DNA from: Phalacrocorax aristotelis
Taxonomy: Eukaryota > Chordata > Aves > Suliformes > Phalacrocoracidae
Assembly: GCF_949628215.1 (NCBI RefSeq)
Contig: NC_134282.1
Coordinates: 6,905,223 to 6,969,222, forward strand
Reading direction: 5' to 3'
DNA length: 64,000 nt
Position numbers and translations under genes: made by a program. Of this stretch, positions 12,584 through 25,000 are shown piece after piece. Under the pieces are notes generated by a model, which was not told the origin of the DNA, ran no database searches, and saw nothing but the letters and a program-made list of their open reading frames with translations. Every line of letters begins with the position of its first letter. The stretch's first letter is position 1.

Positions 12584-12647
12584 CAAAGGTCATTTGATTT
12601 GTCTGTCGTTACGGTTTGTGGGTGTACGCAAGATCCAGTGACCTTTG
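12584..12647. promoter_or_regulatory. Inverted pair of CAAAGGTCA nuclear-receptor motifs
   Basis: CAAAGGTCA at 12584-12592 and its exact reverse complement TGACCTTTG at 12639-12647 are separated by 46 bp. This extended half-site is the type bound by ERR, HNF4 and COUP-TF class receptors. The surrounding 12550-12730 is non-repetitive. No gene start is visible nearby, so a distal element is the only reasonable role. Binding is inferred from motif only. Confidence 0.35.
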
Positions 12648-15600
12648 AATCTTAGTTCAATATGCTTCTACATCAAAACGCTACTTTATATAGCAAAATT
12701 TAAAAACTATGGGTATTGGCTCAGTCTGCTTAAGGTGATTGTAAGCTAAAGACATATCTGAAATGAGGAAAATTCTGCCTTGACCGCAATTTTTTGTTTC
12801 TTTAATTTTGTATTACATTTTGATGCATTTTCTGGTTATTTCTCCTTAAGAAGATTGAGGGTTTAAGCTGAATCATAGTTAAAATAAAATACATAATGTG
12901 AGTAACTCTTCAAATATTGCCATCTTTAGTGAAAAATACTAAGGGAGAACGAAGAAAAACTCTGCTGGGGTTTTGAATTTACATCATATCTACAGTACCT
13001 TCTTGCATTTGCTTGTTGGGCAAGTTCACCTTTTTTCCCACCATTCAGAGAGCACCCTGCCCAGCAGGATCCACATCCATGGTTAAGGTTTCTAGGCAGT
13101 GATACAGCAAAAGTAAACACATTAGACTAAAGATTTCATCTCTGCAGCAACACATAAAAGAGCAGTATGCCTGCATTTATTGTTTTTTGTCATCCCACCA
13201 TCTTTTTGTTCTACACTTGTCAAGACATTTTGTCACTTCATTCTTTTGAGTTTCTTGGGACACAACTGACACATGGTAAATTATGGAAAACAAACACAAA
13301 TATTAATCTATAGCAACAGAGCATTAAAATTTCTCAAGCTTTCAGCATTTGAGATTTTTTTCAGGAAAAAAAAGTTCATTCTGAACTTAAAAATACATCC
13401 CAGTTCCAGAGATAGGATTTCCTAGGATAGAAAACACCGTTTCATCTGTACGAATCTATATACAAGAATGTCTAAAACTTCCCAATGTTAATCTGGTCTT
13501 GCTTATAAAATACCACCTTCCTTTTAACTTCTATGCAAAAGTGTAGTAAAAAATCTCCCTGACAGCAAATTACTCAAAAAACTTTATCTAATAGTTACTT
13601 TTGATGATGTGATTGTTAACTACAGGTTTCTATAGATCACAGAAATGTTCTCTGAATGGTGTAAGGAATAAGCGGGGCTGTACTCACCATGGGCATGGAA
13701 GAAGAGACAAGTAACGTTACAGAAGTAGCACCTTGTACTAGTGAAGAAACCCTCACCCTCGGTTTTCTCCAGGAAATCTACTTTCCAAATAAATGTCCCC
13801 AGAACATCAGTGTCTGCCAAGACATCATCTTCTTTACACTATTCTTACTCTGCATATGTAAAGTCAGTGTACTTAATTAAAACTATTTAGGCTAACAGAC
13901 TCTTGCTCACTTAAATATTTGAAAAAAATTAAATATTCAGTTAAACATTCAGTTGAAGCTGAATCTGTTTTCTTAGTCCCTTCAAGGCTTATGTGGCCCA
14001 CTGCGTAATAAAATGTATTTTATAACTATAGATTGTTGGACACTATGACTATAATTTTCTTCTGCTTTCCCAGAACTAAGGACACCACTATGAATTTATC
14101 CATGGGTATGACACAGGGATTATTCTATCAGAACAAAATATCAAACTCCATCAGACCTTTTCACAGAAAAAAGGGAATCCTTCAGAGGAGCTGTAAGAAG
14201 AAAATGAGTAAGGAATATTTTTTAAAGCTTGTTTCTTACCTTTTCTCTTCTTTTTTTTTTAAGTTATACGCACTCTAGACCTTTCTCTCTAACTTCAAAC
14301 TTAATGGCAAGCCTGTGCACAAAGGACACAGCAAATAGCACAGCACAACCACGTTCATCTTACTGCAGTATCTGTTTATTTGTGCTATGGGCAGGGATTT
14401 TTCCCTTTCATACATCATTCACTACTAGGCAGACTGATTTCACAATGTCAACTCAAAAAACAACCTTAGCATGAAGAAAATGAAAAAGAAAGGAAAAAAG
14501 GAAAAATCTATCTTTTGTTGTTGTTTTGAATATTAGCCACTCTGGGCCCTAGATTTCATTTTCTCTGCCCTACTTCAGAGGCTGCATTGATAGCAAAGGT
14601 CACATGAACAGGACAGAAATATAAATAACATTTTCTGTCATTTGCTTGGCTTTGAAAGTCCTTCTATTGTCTATGAACACAAAGAACATATCATCTCTCT
14701 GATGCACCAAGAAAGGCCCTGATTATAATGTTTCGTTGCCTGAACCTCTGTTTAAATTAAGAAGCTGTTTCGGTGATACTTTCAAAGGCACAAAAGCAGT
14801 TAACGCATCCAAGTCTTCCTGGAAATTAATGGGAAGAGGGAGCTTTGCATACGTTTGTAGCTTTGTTACAGCTTTCACCATCTGACCTCTGTTTCTGTGG
14901 TGAAGCAAGAAAAATAAGCCAGTTCATAAGGGCTGGATAAGAGCTTTACTTACTGAGAGACCCAAGCATCCTTTGGTAATAAGGATTGTTCACCATCTTT
15001 CTCGTGTTTTTGGACTGTGTTGCAACTTGAAAGGAAAAATAAATTTTGCTATTGCATTTACTAACCACTTCAAGTTTAAAATAACATATAATTGGAGGTA
15101 AACCTAACTTCATTAATTAACAGGAAGTGAAAATATGCATGCAAATCACAACTGAGACTTGATAAATTAAGAGAAGAGCAACTACAATTGCTTTGACCAT
15201 CCATGTGTCTTATCATCATGTAAAGAGAGCAGGTAATCAACTCATGAAGTTGAACAAGAATTGTCTGTGAATAGTCCTGCATTAGACAACGAGAGAAAGC
15301 AGCTATGTTATTTTAATCTGAAGCATCCCACATATGATCTCTGTTCTTGAGAGTGAGTTTTTCATTTGACTCTCCAATTAAGAGAGCTTGCTCTTTGGCT
15401 AGAGTGAAAAAGATTTGTTTTAGGATAATACAGAGACTAACTTTATTTCTATAGCCATAATGACTTAATAATTAACAACATTCAATTCTGCCATACAGAT
15501 GTATCGTGATCATTTCAATTCATTTAAATGAGGTGAACAATGCTTAAAGTCCACGAAAGGAGTCTGAACTACAAGTAAGACTCAATGTAATGAAGATTTA

Positions 15601-17666
15601 ATCTTCAATTTTAAAAAAAGCATTAATGATGCTTTTCACCAAAGGGACAGAAATGCACGAATCCATCCATCTCAACAGGAATGGAAAAGTGAAAACTCCT
15701 CATATACCTGCTAGTGATTTTTGCCTCATTTATCTGAAGTCACTGCAGTCATGAGGCTCAGTCTTCTAGGCAGAGTGTTTCAATCTGCAGAGTATTGCAG
15801 ATAACAGCAGCCCAAGCATTGTAACTACAGTTTTAACCACTTGCTCCTGTGGATATTGTGCTGAAGGGAACCGTCACAGGTGTTTCCCATAGATACTGTT
15901 GGTGAACCAAGATAGGAAAGAGGTTATGCCTCTTCTACCCTTATCTGACCTTTATTTTAGCAAATGACTTTCACCAGTTCAGCCTCAAACACCTATCTTT
16001 ATAATTTCAGGTCTGTTTAGGTGGTCCCCACATGCTGAAAGCAAGTTGGCATCTTTTAATTTTGCTGCAGCAGGCAGATGTCAGGCCTCAGGTCACCAGT
16101 CATCCTGCTCAGGACAACAGGCGTCTGGATAAATCTGCTGATGCATACACTTGACATCTGTTCTCTAATAGATACAGAAATAGGACTTGTGTGGGCCCAC
16201 TGTGAAGGAGCTGCTACCAGCCTTCAATCTGGGGTAACAGCTCTGGGGCTACCTTCATGAGCAATATTTGGTATCGTACCATGCCCTTTCTTAAAAAAAA
16301 AAGTTCTCAGCTTAGTCAGCAGCATACATTCACTCCTACAGATTTGAAACAGCCTTGCAATAAGTCTATGTGGCTCATGAGGGTTGACATCCTTACTCCG
16401 AGCAAAAAACCCTAAACACATAATCATGGGGCCTTAATTTCATAACGTACACAGTTGCTTTTGCCCTAGAAAGAAAGAGATGCCTTTTTAAAATTATTTT
16501 TTATCAGTTCAGCCTCCATCTAACATAAGTCGATTCCTGCTTATGTAGGTCAGGAATCCCCACTGGGCAGTTGCAGATGCATTGACAAGAAACTCACAGG
16601 CCCCAGCTCAGAGAAGCTGAAGAGGAGGCCCAGGTTTTTGTGATGTAGGCCAACACATTTCCCCTGCTCTCGCTCATCAAACTGTGTTTCAAATGAAGAA
16701 AACAGCTTTACAATTATTACTCTGACCACCTTCTCTCGTCCTTTCTATCCTTCACCCATCAATCCCTCCTTCACAAACCAGCAAAGGACAGAAGAACAAA
16801 TAAAAACCCAAAACAACATGGTGTTTGCCAAGCTGCATAGTTCACTGTGACCATCCTCTCCCCCAGTCTCCACCTGCCTCTGCTTCAGCAAAAACTAGTT
16901 AGCCAACATCTTTTCATAGGTTAACCTATTTCTGATGAGTCTTCAGGAACACCTAAACCAGCTGCATACTAATTAATAACTGGCTCTATAAAAGAAGCAA
17001 AGTGCAACAGCTTTCACTCCTAAAACTGGTGGCCCTGGTTTAGCTTGGTAACAGAGTTACTCATTTTGGACTGTGAGGATAGTAGGTTAACTTAGATTCA
17101 TGAGTCCTTCCATAACCCCTTGAGGTCTTTACACCATGTACATATGTGCAGATCCAGGCAAAAACAAGGATGACAGATAATGTTGTGGGTTGGTGTTTTT
17201 TGTGGGCAGCTAATTTTTGGGAGCCTGGCTGAAGGTGCTGAACAACCCTAACGATCAAAAGCAAGCTGTTTTTACATCATTAATTCTTTTGCATAAAGTT
17301 TCAACACCAAAAAGCTATGGGTTTGGTGCACTACTCGTGGTGTGCAGTATTGTAACTACAAATGCATTACTTCATCCTATCATCAGGGAATATTGGCCAG
17401 CAGTGTCATGAGGTCTCAAAGAGGGAGAAACTCAGAAGGAGGACAATTGGCTGGAAGGGTTGTTGGCTTAGTTCCCAATTAACTTATCTTTTGGAAGAAA
17501 AAAATCTCAGCGAGGGGCAACATTTTACATGAGGAAAATACAGGGAAGAGCACTGCAGAAACTGAGATTATTTTCTTGTTCATATTGAAGAAGTGCTTAA
17601 AAATGAACTCATTAGAGGCCTCCACATTGTACATAAACTGATCAAAGTTCTCTTGTATATTGAGCT
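12648..17666. other. Gene-free stretch with low-complexity patches
   Basis: No gene or transposon was recognised. A purine-rich tract lies at 14471-14507. Several 60-80 codon ORFs have no domain, no codon bias and no matching splice sites. Confidence 0.5.
14471..14507 (+). repeat. Purine-rich low-complexity tract
   Basis: Almost uninterrupted A/G, broken by a single T. Confidence 0.7.
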
Positions 17667-17718
17667 AATCTGTCACACAAAGGTCCAGAGTTAATCTGTC
17701 TTGCAAAGGGCCGGAGTT
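17667..17718 (+). repeat. Two-copy 26-bp tandem duplication
   Basis: Units 17667-17692 and 17693-17718 are directly adjacent and identical at 21 of 26 positions. Both start aatctgtc and end gagtt. This is a local, old duplication with no gene around it. Confidence 0.8.
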
Positions 17719-18397
17719 CCAACGCATTAAGACATTACAGGGTAAAGCTCTGCAGAGATGTCAAACATCAAATCCCTTTGAAAACAGTTAAAAGCAAAGT
17801 CTCTTTACCTTGCTGAGTGCCACACATCAGCTTTGCTAATCCCCTACAAAAGTTAAATCTTTAGAAGCCAAATTATAAGTTAGTATAACACAGTAATTTA
17901 TTGTCTTATTATAAAAAAGTAATAGCAGAAAAAAATCAATTTCAAAAAGGCTCTTTTCTGTGTCTAACTTGCCAATTTTGCAAAACTGTAATTTCCCTTG
18001 TGGGAAATCCATTATATTGTGAAAATACTACTGTACGTATTGGCTGCTTTTCCATGAATTATATCCAAACTTTTGCATAGCACATTGTCATTATGCAGAA
18101 GCAACAGTCTCTAGTGGTGGATCAAATCTATGATATAACCTCCTCCTCTCTGGTCCTTTAACACTACTCATCTCAGTGCATTACTAAGAATACTGAAGGT
18201 TAATCATGTAAAAGAATTCTTTCTCCTGCAGAGAAAGCTGTTTTGTCTAAAAACCAACGACTTCAAAAATTCTAAATATGTAAATGAGTAATCTGAACTG
18301 CCTCACAAATATCACTACATTGCCCGTAAATATAATGTTCCATATAAACTTTTAAGGCCACTATAGTTTCCTTGCTAAGCATTTCTCTTTATTTCAG

Positions 18398-18612
18398 ATT
18401 TGCTTTCCTCTGCAAAAGAAGAATGTGAAGTTCACTTGGAGAAAATATATGTCCTGGAGGCATCTATAAAGAATGACTTGGCTTTCTCTGGAAGTGCTTG
18501 TACTATTTTGAGAAATGGATATATAGTAGGGTGGTTACCAGCAGTTCCTTTTGTTGTAATTTCTGAAATGGAGCTTCTCATGTTTCAGAGAATAATTGAT
18601 TTTTTAAAATAG
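18398..18612 (+). other. Weak exon-like ORF
   Basis: A good acceptor (tctctttatttcag) at about 18397 is followed by a frame of about 70 codons ending in TAG at 18610-18612. The peptide starts LLSSAKEECEVHLEKIY and has a hydrophobic middle. A possible weak donor lies within it. There is no recognised domain, no poly(A) signal in the expected place and no partner exon. ORFs of this size are common by chance in this window. Confidence 0.12.
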
Positions 18613-19154
18613 CTTTCCTGTAGCTATACAACTCATTTTATTCTGGCACTTTTTCTTTTTTTTGCTTCTTTTTTTCCTCCTCTCAGATGCTTAATTACCT
18701 TTTGCAATAGTATACACAATCAAATTACACAGCTGCTAGATAGGTAGTTTCCTGGTATCCATTAGCATTCAAAAAAGAAAAGAATGCCTTTAGAATTTCA
18801 CAACAGACTCCAGTTACCTTTTTTATCCATTATCATATTATAAAAATTGTGCTTTCAATAAAACTACTAAAAGAATGTGAAATCTTACTTTTATTGTAAC
18901 AGCAAAAAGTTAGGCCTAGAATTTAAACTTTGTCTGCATTAACATCCCTTTGTGATTAGGTATTCAAATGACTCAGTGCTCTAATGTATATGATATCCCG
19001 CTGAAGCACAAGAGTGTTCAGAGTGACTAGATTTAACCTTCAGAGATTAAAACCATAAATTTAGGTCATTATTTCAAATCTTCTAACCGATGTTGATGTA
19101 TGTTGTTGTAGACACTTACCAGTGCAACAGGCTACAGCCTCAAGCCTTTAGATC

Positions 19155-19190
19155 TCATATATACATACGTGTATGTATGCACACACACAC
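19155..19190 (+). repeat. TA/CA simple repeat with short palindrome
   Basis: ATACATAC, a 2-bp spacer, then GTATGTAT form an inverted repeat at 19161-19178, followed by (CA)n to 19190. Confidence 0.75.
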
Positions 19191-19730
19191 AAATCAATGA
19201 AAATAGCATATTTTTAGCATACAACATTCTTCTTCCCTTTAAGCAGATGCAAAAGGAATCAAATGTTCACAACAAATTTAAAGAAATACAGTCCCTGTTT
19301 TTTTCAGATGCTTTGAGAAGGATACAAACCTGCCCATATCTACCTCATCTCTGCTGATTCTTCTCCTTCTCCATCAGGCCCTTCATAGAAAGTTTTTACC
19401 AACATCTCTTGCTGGGAAATTACCACTTGTTTTTAGTAAAAGCAAGCAGCTGCAACCTTAAAACGGAGAGTCTGCACATGGCTGCTGCCTGATTTTCCTC
19501 TGGTTTAGCTTGCTGGGATTTTTAGCTTCCAGATAGGGAAATTAGGATACAAAGACCATTTGAGACTTATCAAAACAATGCCTTGCACTCGCTGGACTTT
19601 TTGCCAAGAAAGGTTTTGAGGAATGAGGATGGAGGAGATGAGTTTCATTGGGAAACGATGGATAACGTAGGCAGCACTTGAACAGTAGTAGCATGTATGA
19701 AGTTTTCATTTAGCTACTGATTTTAAGTTG

Positions 19731-19735
19731 TGGGG
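19731..19735 (+). repeat. Target site duplication TGGGG, left copy
   Basis: Identical to 22003-22007. It directly precedes the TG that opens the LTR. Confidence 0.7.
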
Positions 19736-20121
19736 TGCATTGGGTTTGCATGGCAAAGTTTTGGTAGTGGGGGGGCTACAAGGGTGGCTTCTGCGAGAAG
19801 CTGCCAGAAGCTTCCCCCCATGTCTGGCAGAGCCGATGCCAGCCAGCTCCAAGATGGACCTGCTGCTGGCCAAGGCCGAGCCCATCAGTGATGGTGGTAG
19901 CGCCTCTGGGGTAACATAGTCAAGAACTGGGCTGGGGGGGGAACCCAAACTGCTCAATTGTAGCTGGGGAAGAGAGGACTGAGAAGGTGTGAGAGGAACA
20001 GCTCTGCAGACACCAAGGCCAGTGAAGGAGGAGGGGAGGAGGTGCTCCAGGCGCTGGAGCAGAGATTCCCCTGCAGCCCCTGGGGAAGACCATGGTGAGG
20101 CAGGCTGTGCCCCTGCAGCCC

Positions 20122-21291
20122 GTGGAGGTTAGTGGCGGAGCAGATACCCACCTGCAGCCCGTGGAGGTTAGTGGCGGAGCAGATACCCACCTGCAGCCCC
20201 TGGAGGTTAGTGGGGGAGCAGATACCCACCTGCAGCCCCTGGAGGTTAGTGGGGGAGCAGATACCCACCTACAGCCCCTGGAGGTTAGTGGTGGTGCAGA
20301 TACCCACCTGCAGCCCCTGGAGGTTAGTGGCGGAGCAGATACCCACCTGCAGCCCGTGGAGGTTAGTGGGGGAGCAGATACCCACCTGCAGCCCCTGGAG
20401 GTTAGTGGCGGAGCAGATACCCACCTGCAGCCCGTGGAGGTTAGTGGCGGAGCAGATATCCACCTGCAGCCCGTGGAGGTTAGTGGGGGAGCAGATACCC
20501 ACCTGCAGCCCCTGGAGGTTAGTGGGGGAGCAGATATCCACCTGCAGCCCGTGGAGGTTAGTGGGGGAGCAGATACCCACCTGCAGCCCCTGGAGGTTAG
20601 TGGCGGAGCAGATACCCACCTGCAGCCCGTGGAGGTTAGTGGCGGAACAGATATCCACCTGCAGCCCGTGGAGGTTAGTGGGGGAGCAGATACCCACCTG
20701 CAGCCCGTGGAGGTTAGTGGGGGAGCAGATACCCACCTGCAGCCCCTGGAGGTTAGTGGCGGAGCAGATACCCACCTGCAGCCCGTGGAGGTTAGTGGGG
20801 GAGCAGATACCCACCTGCAGCCCGTGGAGGTTAGTGGTGGAGCAGATACCCACCTGCAGCCCCTGGAGGTTAGTGGCGGAGCAGATACCCACCTGCAGCC
20901 CGTGGAGGTTAGTGGCGGAGCAGATACCCACCTGCAGCCCGTGGAGGTTAGTGGCGGAGCAGATACCCACCTGCAGCCCGTGGAGGTTAGTGGCGGAGCA
21001 GATACCCACCTGCAGCCCGTGGAGGTTAGTGGCGGAGCAGATACCCACCTGCAGCCCCTGGAGGTTAGTGGCGGAGCAGATACCCACCTGCAGCCCCTGG
21101 AGGTTAGTGGGGGAGCAGATACCCACCTGCAGCCCGTGGAGGTTAGTGGCGGAGCAGATACCCACCTGCAGCCCGTGGAGGTTAGTGGCGGAGCAGATAC
21201 CCACCTGCAGCCCGTGGAGGTTAGTGGGGGAGCAGATACCCACCTGCAGCCCGTGGAGGTTAGTGGCGGAGCAGATACCCACCTGCAGCCC
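20122..21291 (+). repeat. 39-bp minisatellite, 30 copies, inside the LTR
   Basis: Thirty head-to-tail units of exactly 39 bp (1,170 bp) are present without length variation. Units differ mostly at three sites: C/G before TGGAGG, C/G/T in GTGGnGGAG, and C/T in GATAnCC. Each unit has a PstI site (CTGCAG). Several neighbouring units, such as 21-24, are identical, so expansion by slippage or unequal exchange is recent relative to the LTR. Because the unit is 13 codons, four frames have no stop and long ORFs span the array: 415 and 495 codons on +, and 588 and 379 codons on -. The 415-codon frame repeats VEVSGGADTHLQP with V/L, A/T and T/I changes. I regard these as a consequence of the repeat, not as genes. 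Confidence 0.98.
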
Positions 21292-21827
21292 GTGGAAGAC
21301 CCCACACCAGAGCAGGTGGGTGCCCGAAGGAGGCTGTGACCCTGTGGGAAGCCCACAACAGAGCAGGCTCCTGGCAGGGCCTGTGGGCCCGTGGAGAGAG
21401 GAGCCCACGCCCGAGCAGGTTTGCTGGCAGGACCTGTGGCCCTGTGGGGGACCCGCGCTGGAGCAGCCTGTTCCTGGCGGGCGGCACCCCGGGGAAGGGA
21501 CCCACGCTGGGGCAGTTTGTGAAGAACTGCGGCCTGTGGGAAGGACCCACGCTGGAGCAGCTCATGGAGGCCTGTCTCCCGTGGGAGGGACCCCACGCTG
21601 GAGCAGGGGAGGAGTGTGAGGAGTCCTTCTCCTGGGGAGGAAGGAGCAGCAGAGACAAGGTGTGATGAACTGACCACAACCCCCATTCCCCATCCCCCTG
21701 TGCTGCTGGAGGGGAGGAGGTGGAGAAAATCAGGAGTGAAGTTGAGCCTGGGAAGAAGGGAGAGGTGGGGGGAAGGTGTTTTAAGATTTGGTTTTGTTTC
21801 TCATTACCCTACTCTGATTTGATTGGT

Positions 21828-21833
21828 AATAAA
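21828..21833 (+). terminator. LTR polyadenylation signal AATAAA
   Basis: It lies after the repeat-bearing body and before the U5-like block, the expected position in an LTR. It supports + orientation of the element. Confidence 0.6.
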
Positions 21834-22002
21834 TTAAGCCAGTTTCCCCAAGTCGAGTCTGTTCTGCCTGGGACGGTAACTGCTGAGTGATCTCTCCCTG
21901 TCCTTATCTCGATCCATGAGACTTTCATCATATTTTCTCTCCCCTGCCCAGCTGAGCAGCTTTGGTGGGCACCTGGCAGCCAACCAGGGTCAACCCACCA
22001 GA

Positions 22003-22007
22003 TGGGG
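22003..22007 (+). repeat. Target site duplication TGGGG, right copy
   Basis: Pairs with 19731-19735. Confidence 0.7.
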
Positions 22008-25000
22008 AAAGACAACTAGCCCTGAAAACACCCTTTACTCTGATTTAGTGCAAAGGAAAATAATTTGCCAACCTAGACAGCAAAAATATTTAAAATAACA
22101 TAAGGCTTGACCTATGACTTATTTGTCACGTATTAGGTTAGTTTTCCCCACCCATGTTTATTCATCATCTACTGGTCAAAAAATAGGAGAAAACTCTTGA
22201 GTTCACAAGAAGCCAGTGTTGTGTAGACATCAGGTGCATTGTGGAATGATGCATCATTCAAAGGGAAATGTTTAATATTGGACTAGTGCCCAAGTATTAC
22301 ATGACCATATCTATGAAATCATGCATGGAGGTGAATAAAGGTGTAGTCATGAACTGTTTCTTTCAAGAGACAAACTAGGAACACCAAACGAAGTAAGGCT
22401 AAAAAAACCCAAACCAAACCAAAAGAACACAAAAACAAACCCCGCACAGGAGATGGGCGTACACACCCAATGTAAAGGTGCGAAAGTCCTTGTCACCAAA
22501 TGCTGTAGATATGTAGATATTATAAGTTTATATGGTTCAACAGGCTACTTGGGAAAGTTCAAGGAAAACATCTGTGAGGGATTATTATATTCCAAGTTAG
22601 GGTTCGCACTTCTGGTCATGGAACTGTCTTGGTTACAAACCCTTAAAAACTAGAAGAACAGTATGGGGCAGCAAAACTATGTTCTCGTTCCCTTCCTTAC
22701 AGAGCTACTTTCAGATGGAGCAGGCAACACAGTTCTGGACTGGATGCTTACCTTTGCAGTATGGCAAGTCTCATGTTCATGTTATTAATGAATAATGCTG
22801 ATTTTTGAGTTGTTTTATTAAGGTCAATGAAATCTTCTTCTAAGTGAGGATCATTTTTACAGGCCCTGACTCCTCGACCAGACACTGATTTGACTGATCC
22901 ACTTGGGCATTGACTAACAGGAAAAGATCATGGACTTTGGGAAACACACCAGGTAGGATGGCTGCTGAGGAGTATTGTACAGCATGCCGCCCAAGCATGT
23001 CACCAGAGACATTATGTATTGCTGAAGCTCCATACACAACACAAACACACTAGCACAAACCCAAAAAGAACCATTCTAAAGGAAACTGAGACTTTATATA
23101 CATATGCATATACATATACAGATAGTCTCAGCAGTCTACACACATTAATATACATACATGAAAATCCCTACGGTGGTTGGCTTTTAACACAAACACCAAA
23201 GCAGAACTATCCCTTGTGAGCCAAAGCTCTAACATGAGGATACAGATTTACATACAGTCATGCCACAAACCCTTCAAATGAAAACAAAGTTGATGACTTA
23301 AATCCCCTCAGACTACTAGAGGCAGATTTTTGGTAATATTTCTGACATCAGTTCTATTGTTTCTCCCTATAATGCACTGACCTAGATCTGTTGGTGTAAT
23401 TTTTCAGCTTCTAATACTGATAATATTGCTTTTAGACAGTGGTTTCAGGGCCCTTTTGAGATGAGTTCTTCAAAGCTGTAGCTTAATCCATTCTTTATTA
23501 GCTTCTGTAAAGTGATTACTTCTTCAGGGCTGGATGGAAGTACTTAAAGGAAATGAGCATTCTGTTACCAAACATCACTGCTCTACTTCCAAAGCATTTG
23601 CTGGAATTTTAACGCTTTAGGGTTGAATGATGAGGATATAAAACAAGAGAGGACACTAACAGAGAAGTTTCATATGGTAAATATGTTGACACTATGACAA
23701 TTTTTTAACGAAATCCCAAAATGTGACAGGTGCTCAGGGACTGATGGCCTGTGACGGGCAATCTTGAGGTCACTGGAGCTGATACTGCTGTTGAGATGTC
23801 ACTTTATTTTTTAGTTCAAAATGAAAAATTGCTCCCTACATGTAGTTTATTAGAATCCTGTTGCAACTAAGGGCTAGAGGAAAGGCACATCGTAGTTGCA
23901 GATTACCTTTGCAATGCTCCTTCCATAATGCACAAAAAAAGAGATATAACGAAATGTACTGCATCTGTCAGGCTGTAGTTAGATGGGGACTTCTTCCTCT
24001 GCCTGTGTGAACTTGTTTCACTAATTCCATGAAACCTGTGCTGATAAACACTAGGTTAGGATGGCTTCAAGGAATACTGATTTGACTAATAGCTACAGAA
24101 AATAAGTACCACCTGTTATCATGGAGAAGTACCTGCCTCAAGGGCAAAGCCTGTCTACCAACTTGACCACAGCTCTATAATTTCAGACTGCAAGTCCAAA
24201 ATAATGAAGGAATTAAAGAAAAAATGAAAGAAAAAGACTAATTCATTTCAGAGCTGTTGAAACACAAAAAAGTTAAAAAACCCCAAAACATTATTTTTAT
24301 AAACATCTGCATATAAGTCCAGCCAATGGCTGCTGTATATATTCCACAATAAATAAAGTTTTAGAAAGCAAAAAGCATTGTGAAGTTTCTTTAGGAATAA
24401 CAATAGTTCCCTAAAAACAAAAGGGTGAAAGCAAACCTGTATTAAAATACACAGCACGTGATACCACTGGCAAGAGGATTGAGACCTGATCTATCACAGC
24501 GTTAAGACAATGGCTGTGTTCCTAAAATAAGAGAAAAGAAACAGTCACCCTAAAGGCACTGTTCATGTAAGAAACACTAGAGTAAGGCCTGACTCAGAGA
24601 AGTGCAACTTGTGGTGAGTTCCTGAACAAAAACAAGCCGCACAGAGACTTACAAAAAGAGTTTTGAAGGTAGACAAACTTTTGAACTCATTTAACAAAGT
24701 ACTTGTAGTTCCCATCTCAAGGTGAAACAATAATAAATAGATAAAAAGTTAATTGGGTCCCCAGGCCTCTTTAAAAAAACAAAGTTATATTGAATTTTTT
24801 AAGGAAAAATTGGCATAGGGCAATAGGCTCTTACAAAACCTTATTACTGAATCATTCCAGCCTGCCACCCTTCACATGCTTAAGGAATAACCAAGTACAG
24901 AGCCAGACATTCATTTTAATAAAAGAAAATACAACAACCACAAGAATGCAGATACTTGAGGAAAAAAATGTTTAGAATGAAAACCGGAGACAAACCTGCT

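Larger units (their letters stand above)
17719..19730. other. AT-rich gene-free stretch
   Basis: No assigned gene. It includes the weak exon-like ORF at 18398-18612 and the simple repeat at 19155-19190. Confidence 0.5.
19736..22002 (+). mobile_element. Solo ERV LTR (2.27 kb) inflated by an internal minisatellite
   Basis: The element starts TGCATTGGG and ends ACCCACCAGA, where the usual final CA has become GA. Perfect TGGGG duplications flank it. Orientation is + because AATAAA lies at 21828-21833, about 170 bp before the end, and because its U5 block (tccttatctcgatccatgag onward) matches the U5 blocks of the - strand LTRs at 9948 and 29580. The position of a TATA-type box near 19916-19925 reads atagtcaaga and seems decayed. 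The body between that point and AATAAA, the presumed R region, holds 30 copies of a 39-bp unit. From memory of related bird copies the element normally has only one or two such units and is about 1.1-1.2 kb long; this was not checked. No gag, pol or env sequence is adjacent. The family name is not assigned. Confidence 0.85.

Noticed and set aside
19920..21686. 588-codon - strand ORF and overlapping 495-, 415- and 379-codon ORFs as protein genes
   Set aside because: They exist only because a 39-bp unit keeps stop-free frames open; overlapping ORFs occur on both strands over the same repeat and none has a domain.
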